From Rhodoferax sp. (lineage in GTDB: Bacteria > Pseudomonadota > Gammaproteobacteria > Burkholderiales > Burkholderiaceae_C), in contig JAKFXU010000014.1 of assembly GCA_021731215.1 (NCBI GenBank), positions 1 to 8,686 of the forward strand: 8,686 bases of DNA, read 5' to 3'. Shown here one piece after another: positions 1 to 5,107 of the stretch (the stretch's first letter is position 1; every line of letters begins with the position of its first letter). The notes below the pieces were generated by a model, which worked only from the letters and a program-made list of their open reading frames with translations, was not told the origin of the DNA and did not search any database. Position numbers and translations under genes: made by a program.

Positions 1-23
1 GGCTTGAGGAAGGCGGCGCAAGG

Positions 24-455
24 GTGGCGGCTTGCACTTGGTGCTATAGATGGATAGAATTTGCCGATGAAACGGTCTTCAAAACCAAGACTTTTGATCG
101 CTGGACTCGTAAGGTGGTGAGCGACGCATTGCTATGTCAAGCAGCCCGCGAAATTGAGCAGGGCTTGTTTGAGGCGGATTTGGGTGGCGGGGTGTGCAAG
201 AAACGCGTGGCGGTGCCGGGGCAGGGTAAGAGTGGATCAACCCGTACTCTGGTGGCCAAGAAGCACAAGGACGCCATTTTCTTTCTGGCCGGGCGTGAAA
301 AGAGCCAACCGGGGTCTGATTTCTCCGACAAGGAAGTGGATGCTGCCAAAATTATCGCGTCTGGGCTGCAGGCGGCAGAGGCTCAAAAACTTGATGAACT
401 GCTTGCCGATGAAATTCTGAAGGAGATTTGCAATGGCAAACAAAAAGCCAACTGA
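24..455 (+). CDS. RelE-type toxin of a type II toxin-antitoxin pair (PF06296-like)
   Basis: The protein matches the PF06296 'RelE toxin' pattern that I know: a VFKTKTFDRW start of the fold, a central DLGGGVCKKRVAVPGQGKSGSTRTLVA stretch (split here by memory as DLGGGVCKKR followed by GKSGSTRTLVA), then AIFFLAGREK and a C-terminal LLADEILKEIC. Family members are usually about 110-125 residues. They are RelE/HigB-fold proteins thought to act on mRNA or translation; activity here is inferred. The C-terminus is complete and overlaps the antitoxin gene by 23 bases, the usual toxin-first layout. The start is uncertain. The only in-frame standard start is GTG at 24, with GAGGAAG about 11 bases upstream, and it adds ~17 residues before the conserved VFKTKTF. 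ATG codons at 50 and 67 are out of frame, so a small indel at the 5' end is possible. If so, the toxin could be weakened or dead. Confidence 0.82.
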   Translation: MAACTWCYRWIEFADETVFKTKTFDRWTRKVVSDALLCQAAREIEQGLFEADLGGGVCKKRVAVPGQGKSGSTRTLVAKKHKDAIFFLAGREKSQPGSDFSDKEVDAAKIIASGLQAAEAQKLDELLADEILKEICNGKQKAN

Positions 456-768
456 AAAGAACCGCATTCTGGACGAGATGATGGAGATGGTGCAGGCGCT
501 TCAAGGGCACGAACTCATCTCTAAGCAGGACATGGCCAAAATGAAGCTGATCTGCCAGAGTCCACCGGAATACTCCCCTGAAAAGGTCACGGCAATTCGA
601 GTTGAAAAGGCCAAAGTCAGCCAATCGGTGTTGGCGTCCATCTTGAACGTGAGCGTTTCAGCGGTTCAAAAATGGGAATCACCCAGCTCGGGCAAGCACC
701 CCAGTGGCGCGGCGGCCAAGCTGCTTCAGTTGATTGACAAAAAGGGCTTGGAATCCATAGTTGCCTGA
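433..768 (+). CDS. XRE-family helix-turn-helix antitoxin (NadS-like)
   Basis: A 111-residue protein with a charged helical N-terminus (residues 1-50) and a helix-turn-helix at about 62-84 (VSQSVLASILNVSVSAVQKW). It ends in a short helix, KLLQLIDKKGLESIVA. XRE/NadS-like proteins of this kind are the usual partners of PF06296 toxins: they bind and neutralise the toxin and repress their own operon. The ATG at 433 lies inside the toxin's 3' end and has a strong AAGGAG (420-425) seven bases before it, so the two genes are almost certainly co-translated. The frame is intact. The stop at 766-768 is followed almost at once by a relic of a different toxin, HigB. The family assignment is firm; the partner and autoregulatory roles come from knowledge of the family. 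Confidence 0.85.
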   Translation: MANKKPTEKNRILDEMMEMVQALQGHELISKQDMAKMKLICQSPPEYSPEKVTAIRVEKAKVSQSVLASILNVSVSAVQKWESPSSGKHPSGAAAKLLQLIDKKGLESIVA

Positions 769-782
769 ATACCGGGTACTGT

Positions 783-836
783 CACACTCATGCGCGGTAT
801 GACCAAATTAACGTGGAGACCGTCAATGAATATTAA
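783..836 (+). pseudogene. higB: C-terminal relic of a HigB toxin
   Basis: The + strand frame ending in TAA at 834-836 reads THARYDQINVETVNEY before the stop. This matches the C-terminal signature of HigB-type toxins, typically ..GTHAEYD.I(D/N)..T(V/I). The frame runs 11 bases into higA, as expected for the end of a toxin gene translated just before its antitoxin. Upstream of about 783 the frame loses all similarity and merges with the tail of the XRE antitoxin gene (stop at 768). The rest of higB (roughly 75 codons) is therefore absent and the junction lies within about 769-786. The relic is too short to make a toxin. Recognition rests on a 16-residue match from memory plus its exact position before higA. 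Confidence 0.75.
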
Positions 837-1182
837 GCCAATCCGAAACGATGACGACTTGCGCGCTGCATTCAAGCGGCTCGAGCCGGTGTTTCAGGCG
901 CAAGAGGGGACGCCAGAGGCGGACGAGATGGAAATTCTTGTAACGCTTATTGAAGCCTATGAGCACAAGCATTACCCGATGGTGGCTTCGGATCCGGTCG
1001 ATGCCATTAAATTCAGAATGGAGCAACAAAGGCTCACCCCGAAAGACCTGGAGCGCTACATCGGCTCAAGTGGCCGCGTTTCAGAAGTGCTGAACCGCAA
1101 GCGTCGGCTAAGTCTGCAAATGGTAAAGCAACTGCACGACGGGTTGCACATCCCATACGAAAGCCTCCTGGTAGCCGCCTAA
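826..1182 (+). CDS. higA: HigA-type antitoxin, now without its toxin
   Basis: A 118-residue HigA-family antitoxin. The N-terminus MNIKPIRNDDDLRAAFKRLE and the following GTPEADEMEILVTLIEAYE are hallmark segments of this family. DPVDAIKFRMEQ follows, then an XRE-type helix-turn-helix at about residues 69-93 (LTPKDLERYIGSSGRVSEVL) ending in the typical LNRKRRLSLQM. I chose ATG 826 over an in-frame ATG at 790 because it matches the family start, has GTGGAG (813-818) seven bases upstream, and the extra residues from 790 look unrelated. HigA normally neutralises HigB and represses higBA. Here only a C-terminal scrap of higB precedes it, so it is an orphan antitoxin. It may be bystander repression, protection against a related HigB elsewhere, or simply remnant. 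The reading frame is intact. Confidence 0.88.
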   Translation: MNIKPIRNDDDLRAAFKRLEPVFQAQEGTPEADEMEILVTLIEAYEHKHYPMVASDPVDAIKFRMEQQRLTPKDLERYIGSSGRVSEVLNRKRRLSLQMVKQLHDGLHIPYESLLVAA

Positions 1183-1413
1183 GTCAATACATGGATTGCC
1201 ACGTCGTCAACGAGGTGTTTGACCGGGCACGGCCCGATAACCCCGCCAAACTCATGAGCAGTTTGCCGGCGCTGCGTGCGGGTGCGGCTGTCTCTTGCAG
1301 GCGGCTGGCGTGATCGCCCAGCCTTTGCAAAGTTTGCTGGCACTGCTGGTGGAGTCCCAAAAACAGGATGAATAACGAAGAAGGACTGCAGAATGCGGCA
1401 AGGGAGTGTTAGC
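1183..1413. other. Gene-poor stretch with two short degenerate frames
   Basis: No recognisable gene. One + frame runs from ATG 1191 to TGA 1311-1313 (40 codons, containing NEVFDRARPDNPAKLMSSL). Another overlaps it and ends at TAA 1373-1375 (26 codons from 1295, containing AAGVIAQPLQSLLALLVESQ). Joined by one frameshift near 1290 they would give a plausible C-terminal piece of one protein, but I cannot name the family. I see no convincing terminator after higA. The last bases carry AAGGGAG (1400-1406), a good ribosome binding site for the fragment starting at 1414. Confidence 0.4.
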
Positions 1414-1478
1414 GTGAAACGTGTGCTGGATTTGATCGCAGGCGCTTGCGCTGGGCTGGTCTTGTTGTTGCCGATTGT
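1414..1478 (+). pseudogene. N-terminal fragment of a bacterial sugar transferase (WcaJ/PglC-type)
   Basis: From GTG 1414, preceded by AAGGGAG at a 7-base spacing, the frame reads VKRVLDLIAGACAGLVLLLP. This is the typical cytoplasmic-to-membrane start (basic MKR.LDL followed by a hydrophobic hairpin) of polyisoprenyl-phosphate hexose-1-phosphate transferases (PF02397), which start O-antigen or capsule units on undecaprenyl phosphate. The similarity stops after about 22-24 codons. The next bases, from about 1466-1480, read as the middle of an epimerase in another frame, and the transferase frame hits TGA at 1507-1509. The catalytic cytoplasmic domain (about 150 residues) is absent, so this is a deletion relic. 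The call rests on a short motif and on the neighbouring epimerase. Confidence 0.6.
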
Positions 1479-1781
1479 GCTGTCCATGCCGCCGCCCGCG
1501 TGCATGTGATGCAAGACGCGGCCACGGATCCATTGGCTGAATTTCGTCGTGTCAATGTTTGGGGGACATTGCACCTGGCGCGCCAGGCAGCGGCAGCGGG
1601 GGTGACGCGCTTCATTTTCCTCAGCTCGGTCAAGGTCAACGGCGAGGCAACGCATGCCCCTCACCCCCGCCCTCTCCCCAGAGGGGCGAGGGAGAAATTC
1701 AGCGAGGACGACGTGCCTGTTGACGTCAGCCAGCGTACCGACAACCCACGTGAACTGGCCATGGAGTTGGTGGGTGTGTGA
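1466..1781 (+). pseudogene. Nucleotide-sugar epimerase (extended SDR), first surviving fragment
   Basis: The frame open from before 1446 to TGA 1779-1781 reads DCAVHAAARVHVMQDAATDP, then FRRVNVWGTLHLARQAAAAG and VTRFIFLSSVKVNGEAT. These are the central strands of extended SDR epimerase/dehydratases of the WbpV/GalE-like group used in O-antigen clusters: the HxAA loop, the N of VNV.GT and the SSVKVNGE active-site strand. The N-terminal GxxGxxG Rossmann motif is missing, replaced by the sugar transferase start. The insertion HAPHPRPLPRGARE is encoded by a hairpin repeat. After FSEDDVPVD (about 1722) similarity fades, so 1723-1781 is unassigned. The catalytic YxxxK is not present. Similarity resumes at 3224, beyond the ATPase gene. 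Non-functional. Confidence 0.8.
1658..1692. repeat. GC-rich hairpin repeat inside the epimerase reading frame
   Basis: An imperfect palindrome: outer arms CCCTC (1658-1662) and GAGGG (1688-1692), inner arms CCCTCT (1670-1675) and AGAGGG (1680-1685) around a CCCC loop. It resembles the dispersed CCCTCACCCC..GGGCGAGGGAG elements found in many beta- and gammaproteobacterial intergenic regions. Here it is translated as HPRPLPRGARE between NGEAT and FSEDD of the epimerase, where family members have only a few residues, and it keeps the frame open. Confidence 0.65.
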
Positions 1782-1795
1782 GGCCCTGTAGGTCC

Positions 1796-3124
1796 CTATG
1801 AACTCGTGTCGCCCGTTAACAGCCAGTCGGACGCCAGGTGAAGCTGTATCTCGGGCGGCAGCGGGTCACCCTTGGGCGGGTTGAGTGTGATGAGCTGTAA
1901 TGCAGCGTTGGGCCAAGTCCGGGCGGCATCCTGCAGTGCACGTACTTCTCGCGCCAGGGTGTCGGGGCTGTCGAGGTCGGCGCAGACCTGAATCAGGGCC
2001 TCGTTGCCCGCCAGGCCGCGCGCATAAAAGTCCACCTCAAAACCTGCCGGGGTGCGCACATAGTTCACCTGGACACCACGGCGCTGCAGCTCATGCAGGA
2101 CCGCCGTCTCCAACGCGTGGCCCACATTGGCTTTGCCTGAACGGTCAAACAGCGCCATGAGTCCGGTGTCCACGGGGTACACCTTGCGTGGGTTGACTTG
2201 TCTGCGGCGCTCGGAGTCCGTCGCAAGATCAAGGCTACTTAACAGGAAGGCGTCTTCCAGATGTGCGAGGTAGCTGTGCAGGGTGTCCTTGCCCACCGCC
2301 ACGCTACGCGATTTGAGATCGGCATGGAACTTGTTGATGCTGAATGCACCGGCGGTATTGCCCAGCAGTTGTCGCACCATCCAGTGCAATACCCGAGGCT
2401 GGCTGAGGTTGTGGCGCTCAACTACATCGCGCAGGAGCACAACATCGACATAGGTCCGCAAGAGCTCAAGACGGTTGCGGGCATCGAGCGCCTGAGCTTC
2501 GGGAAAGCCCCCGTGGGCGAGGTAATCAAACAGATCATTATGGAGCTGTGAGCGCTCGGCCTTGGTCAGGCGGTCTGTCGGTTTTTGTGGTTCGCGGCCG
2601 GCATGGCGCAACATCTCGCGAAAGCTGAACGGAAAAACAACCGCCTCCATGGCTCTGCCGCGCATGCTGGTGGCCACTTCACGCGAGAGCAGGCGCGCGG
2701 ACGATCCGGAGAGGAAAAGGTCGATGTTTTCGGTGTCAAGCAGGCGCCTGGCAAATAGCTCCCAGCCTGGTACGAGCTGGATTTCATCCAGAAAGAAGCT
2801 GGCCCGACGGCTATCACGCCATGCGGGGTTGAGTTGGTAGAACGTTTCAACGAGCAGGTCGAGGTCTTGTACCTGCATGTCAGCGAGGCGTTCGTCTTCA
2901 AAGCTGAAATAAAGCAAGCCCTCGCGCGGCGTGCCGCTTGCATGGCGGTCAGCAAGAATCTGCCACAGCAGGCTGGTCTTGCCGGCCCGCCGCATGCCAA
3001 TCACCGCTGTAGCCTTGCCTTTGACGGCGGGTAACCAGACGTCCCGGCGCGCCAGCACCGGCAGCGGCGCGGCTTGGGCATCAATGATTTTCTGGCGAAT
3101 GACTGCGCGAAATTGACTTTCCAT
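1796..3124 (-). CDS. AAA_14/DUF4143 ATPase of unknown function
   Basis: A complete 442-residue protein of the AAA_14 plus DUF4143 family, at the usual length. Visible elements are Walker A GMRRAGKTS (43-51), Walker B FFLDEIQLV (110-118, acidic D113/E114), sensor-1-like LSGSSARLL (138-146) and HGGFPEA (204-210). The C-terminal DUF4143 domain has ALETAVLHEL (337-346), GFEVDFYA (361-368) and ALIQVC (376-381), a layout reminiscent of the PD-(D/E)XK nuclease fold, though without the usual lysine. Members are common, patchily distributed and uncharacterised; DNA- or TA-linked roles are only suggested. The ATG at 3122-3124 has no clear Shine-Dalgarno sequence. A long palindrome lies 19-45 bases upstream. 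The gene interrupts an epimerase whose pieces lie on both sides, so it probably arrived by horizontal transfer. Its stop (TAG, 1796-1798) faces the epimerase fragment convergently. Confidence 0.92.
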   Translation of the reverse strand: MESQFRAVIRQKIIDAQAAPLPVLARRDVWLPAVKGKATAVIGMRRAGKTSLLWQILADRHASGTPREGLLYFSFEDERLADMQVQDLDLLVETFYQLNPAWRDSRRASFFLDEIQLVPGWELFARRLLDTENIDLFLSGSSARLLSREVATSMRGRAMEAVVFPFSFREMLRHAGREPQKPTDRLTKAERSQLHNDLFDYLAHGGFPEAQALDARNRLELLRTYVDVVLLRDVVERHNLSQPRVLHWMVRQLLGNTAGAFSINKFHADLKSRSVAVGKDTLHSYLAHLEDAFLLSSLDLATDSERRRQVNPRKVYPVDTGLMALFDRSGKANVGHALETAVLHELQRRGVQVNYVRTPAGFEVDFYARGLAGNEALIQVCADLDSPDTLAREVRALQDAARTWPNAALQLITLNPPKGDPLPPEIQLHLASDWLLTGDTSS

Positions 3125-3142
3125 AAAGGATGATCTTATTTC

Positions 3143-3169
3143 AATTTGTCCTTTTTAAAAGGATAAATT
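3143..3169. promoter_or_regulatory. 27-bp palindrome upstream of the DUF4143 ATPase (candidate operator)
   Basis: Two 13-base arms, AATTTGTCCTTTT (3143-3155) and AAAAGGATAAATT (3157-3169), flank one central base with a single mismatch (G/T). It lies between the ATPase start and its best promoter match, in a strikingly AT-rich island within GC-rich DNA. A related half-site, ATAAAGGATGA, overlaps the ATPase start codon (3123-3133). An operator is more likely than a terminator because there is no upstream gene on that strand to terminate and the arms form the promoter spacer/-10 region. It could instead be a terminus or recognition mark of the transferred unit. Confidence 0.6.
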
Positions 3170-3182
3170 TAAAATAATTCAA
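3154..3182 (-). promoter_or_regulatory. Possible promoter of the DUF4143 ATPase gene
   Basis: On the minus strand TTGAAT (3177-3182) and TTTAAA (3154-3159) are 17 bases apart, a fair but unremarkable sigma70-type match. The -10 element would sit at the centre of the palindrome, so a protein bound there would block transcription. The AT-rich context produces such matches by chance, so this is a weak call. Confidence 0.35.
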
Positions 3183-3223
3183 GTCAGCACCTACCGTACT
3201 TCTGAATGACGGGTCTCGAGTAG

Positions 3224-3331
3224 AGCTTGCGCCAGATCGCCTTGCAAACCGGCATGGAAGTGGTCATCATCCGTCCGTCCTTGGTCTATGGACCGGGAGT
3301 GAAGGCTAACTTTGCAGTCATGATGCGCTAT
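3224..3331 (+). pseudogene. Nucleotide-sugar epimerase, second surviving fragment
   Basis: The + frame from 3224 reads SLRQIALQTGMEVVIIRPSL and then VYGPGVKANFAVMMRYL. This is the segment that follows the catalytic YxxxK helix in the same epimerase family as the fragment at 1466-1781, so the two are almost certainly parts of one gene. The RP..VYGPG motif that helps bind the nucleotide sugar is intact. An in-frame TAG at 3221-3223 precedes it, and only a short piece (about 15-30 codons including YxxxK) is missing between the fragments. Similarity ends at about 3331, where the sequence passes into a ParE fragment. Roughly the last 130 residues of the epimerase are gone. Confidence 0.78.
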
Positions 3332-3537
3332 CTGACTTGGCACGACTGTACGACTTCTTGGCTCCGGTGAACAAGCCTGCCGCTGTGCGCGCTGTACAGG
3401 CGCTCGCCGCCGCGCCGACCAGTCTGCTGGTGAATCCGCGTATCGGTGAAAAGTTGGAAGAGTTTGAACCGCGCGAGGTACGCCGGATTCTCGTCGGCAA
3501 GTATGAGATACGCTACGAAATCCAGGAATCCATGATA
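3331..3537 (+). pseudogene. parE: ParE-type toxin fragment lacking both ends
   Basis: The + frame from 3331 reads SDLARLYDFLAPVNKPAAVR, then VNPRIGEKLEEFEPREVRRI and LVGKYEIRYEIQES. These are the two N-terminal helices and the central sheet of ParE/RelE-superfamily toxins, which in their gyrase-targeting members stabilise DNA breaks. About 12 residues of the first strand (typically M..RWT.EAL) are missing at the junction with the epimerase. The final strand (typically IYVLRLWHTRE) is missing after ESMI at about 3537. There is no start codon and no partner antitoxin gene. The 69 surviving codons keep an open frame without stops, which suggests a fairly recent break. The protein cannot be expected to fold normally. 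Confidence 0.8.
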
Positions 3538-3581
3538 TTCGAAAGGAGCCTTGCAAAGCTGGTTCGACGAAGCGATCAACC

Positions 3582-3916
3582 ATGCACGACCGAGGGGGCC
3601 TGCGACGCCTGGCCACCGCCGCCGCAGCGGCGTTGCGCAAGCTTGGCGCTGACTTGGCCACGGCCCGCAAGCGGCGCAGGCAGCCCTTGCGTGCCTGGGC
3701 GGCGCGGCTGGACGTGTCGGTCCCGACCCTCAGAAGATGGAGAAAGGTGATGCGGCTGTGTCGATCGGCGTGTACGCCACGGCCCTGTGGCTCATCGGCC
3801 GCCATGAAGCGCTGGCGGCTGCGGCTGACCCGAAAGAGGATGTGGCTGCGCTTGAAAATGAGATCAGCGCGGCGGTGCAGCGGCATCGCCGAACAGGTGG
3901 CGATCGCAATGGCTGA
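3582..3916 (+). pseudogene. HipB-like XRE regulator with a single-base frameshift
   Basis: From ATG 3582 the frame reads LRRLATAAAAALRKLGADLA, then an XRE helix-turn-helix at residues 34-52 (QPLRAWAARLDVSVPTLRR). At about 3736 the family sequence moves to the next frame: MEKGDAAVSIGVYATALWLI, GRHEALAAAADPKEDVAALE, ending at TGA 3914-3916. Restoring one lost base between AG (3735-3736) and ATG (3737) gives the family's PTLRRMEKGD. The repaired protein would have about 111 residues, the usual length of HipB-like antitoxins that pair with HipA kinases in Burkholderiales. The stop overlaps the hipA start at 3909 by 8 bases, the normal hipBA coupling. No strong ribosome binding site precedes 3582. 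A frameshifted product would keep the DNA-binding helices but lose the C-terminal half. Confidence 0.8.
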
Positions 3917-4028
3917 AAAGTACGTTCCGCAAGACCGTTTGTTCCTTTGGTGGCTGGGCCGGGCCGTGTCATTGCGCTACGCGCCCGGTTGGCTGCAATC
4001 GGGCTTTGCCCTGAGCGAAGACCTGCCC
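3909..4028 (+). pseudogene. hipA: N-terminal fragment of HipA-type serine/threonine kinase toxin
   Basis: From ATG 3909, inside the end of the HipB-like gene and preceded by AGGTGG (3895-3900), the frame reads MAEKYVPQDRLFLWWLG, then RAVSLRYAPGWLQSGFALSE and DLP. VSLRY..GWL....ALSEDLP is the couple-HipA N-terminal pattern. The beta-strand normally lying between WWLG and the RAVSLRY segment (containing VG.L) is absent, suggesting a further in-frame deletion of about 15-20 codons. Similarity ends at about 4028, so the whole kinase core (about 370 residues) is missing. Full-length HipA phosphorylates glutamyl-tRNA synthetase in E. coli; no such activity can remain here. Confidence 0.72.
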
Positions 4029-4104
4029 CAGCTCGACAGCCTGCAGGAGATGGCCGAAGTCGTGCTAAAAGTCCTGGCAAACGAGGCGGTGCCGGAGCAG
4101 CAAA
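4029..4104 (+). other. Unassigned scrap between the hipA and panE fragments
   Basis: In the hipA frame this reads LDSLQEMAEVVLKVLANEAV and then PEQQKR. It looks like a real amphipathic helix but is not HipA at this position and is not the expected 3' end of panE on the other strand. It is probably a piece of a third gene caught between two deletion joints. I cannot name the family. The frame stays open to 4188 only because it runs antisense to panE. Confidence 0.35.
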
Positions 4105-4912
4105 AGCGCTTCGCCGCGCCGCACGATCAGGCCGTTGAGGTAGTCGATCTCGCTGCGCTTGCCGCGCGCCAGATCCTGCGCGGTCGATGAATACTGGCTG
4201 GGCATGCTGTCGGCGAGCTTGGCCACGGCCGCATGCACGTCACCCGCCACCTGCACGCCCTCGGCTTGGGCCACGGCCAGGCATTCGGCCACCACGTCGC
4301 GCATCACGTCCTTGATGCCCTCGCCTGCCACCGTCTTGCCATAGGGCAACTGGGTGATGGCCGAGACGGCGTTGTAGGCGCAGTTGAGGATCAGCTTGGC
4401 CCACAGCGCGCCGCGCACGTTGCTGGAGACCTCGGTGGGCACGCCGGCGGCGATCAGCGCTTGCGCCACGGCCTCGCTGGCGCTGGCGGGCTCGATCACC
4501 AGCTCGCCGCCGCCGTGGTTCCGGGAAGCACGGTGCGCAGCCGGTCGGCGTTGTCCACGCCGTTTTGCAGGGTCAGCACCAGCGCATCGGGCGCCAGTTG
4601 CGGCTTTATATGGGCGCCGGCGGCTTCGGTATCAAGGGACTTGACACAGAACAGCACCAGTTGCGCGCCCTGCACCGCGCTGGGCGCGCTGCTGGCGGCC
4701 AGGCGCACCTGAGCGTCAAAGCTGGTGGTCTGCAGGCGCAGACCTTCGCGGTTGATGGCCTCCACGTGCCGGGGCCGCGCGATCAGCACCACCTCATGCC
4801 CGGCGCGCGCCAGCATGCCGCCGTAGTAGCAGCCGACGGCGCCCGCGCCCATGACGGCGACCTTGAGGCCTGTTTTTGCTGCGTGTGCTTCGGTGCGCGC
4901 GATGCTGGCCAT
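4065..4912 (-). pseudogene. panE: Ketopantoate reductase, broken by internal deletion and 3' truncation
   Basis: Minus-strand ApbA/PanE-family gene, the NADPH-dependent enzyme reducing 2-dehydropantoate to pantoate in pantothenate/CoA synthesis. The 5' part (from ATG 4912) has the Rossmann motif VMGAGAVGCYYGG, FCVKS and TLQNGVDN, then stops at TGA 4496-4498 after VLPGTTAAASW. The other part, one frame away, continues GELVIEPASASEA, with WAKLILNCAYNA (equivalents of E. coli K176 and N180) and SEIDYLNG (E256 equivalent). About 20 codons expected between the halves are missing, and GCGGCGGCGAGC at the joint (about 4502-4520) reads well in both frames. After RRGEAL (about 4104) the usual last ~25 residues are replaced by foreign sequence; an open tail runs to 4065. 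A TTG at 4942 would extend the N-terminus, but ATG 4912 fits the family better. Not expected to be functional; paralogues are common. Confidence 0.85.
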
Positions 4913-4951
4913 GGTGGAACTCTCGTGGGTGGAACAGGACAAGCTATTCTA

Positions 4952-5033
4952 GGTGCCCCCACGCTTGTCACTTCGTGTACTGCGCTGCCCCCCGAGGGGG
5001 CTCGCCTTGCTTGGGGCGGCCCGGCGCGGCGGC
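4952..5033. repeat. GC-rich intergenic repeat of Comamonadaceae type with a strong hairpin
   Basis: The stretch between panE and the next gene contains GCCCCC (4987-4992), loop CGA, GGGGGC (4996-5001), a perfect 6-bp stem, flanked by CACTTCGTG (4970-4978) and CTTGGGGCGGCCCGGCGCGG. From memory this whole arrangement recurs between genes in Comamonadaceae genomes. There is no T-run on either strand, so intrinsic termination is not assured. It sits upstream of panE on the minus strand and downstream of the SLC5-EAL gene. The rest of the gap (5034-5107) shows nothing recognisable. Confidence 0.55.
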
Positions 5034-5107
5034 TAGGGACGAGCGCATTGCCGCGCCAGACTGGGCTGATGCCGCAGCGCTCGCAACAGCAGCCGTAAGA
5101 GCGCGGG

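Noticed and set aside
32..50. TTGCAC and TATAGA near the toxin start as a promoter
   Set aside because: The spacing is only 7 bases, and transcription from there would start downstream of the only in-frame start codon.
1179..1664. A 161-codon minus-strand frame
   Set aside because: It runs antisense through the sugar transferase/epimerase joint and has no recognisable motif or ribosome binding site.
3333..3659. CTGACTTGGC occurs twice (3333-3342 and 3650-3659), suggesting a direct repeat
   Set aside because: Each copy encodes a normal part of its own family (SDLAR in ParE, GADLAT in the HipB-like protein), so coincidence is the simpler explanation.
3191..3886. A 231-codon minus-strand frame opposite the epimerase, parE and hipB fragments
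   Set aside because: Arg/Ser-rich shadow. It spans three unrelated + strand fragments whose family motifs are clear.
4987..5001. GCCCCC-CGA-GGGGGC hairpin as an intrinsic terminator of the SLC5-EAL gene
   Set aside because: No T-run follows on either strand and it lies over 100 bases from the stop codon; it fits a dispersed repeat better.
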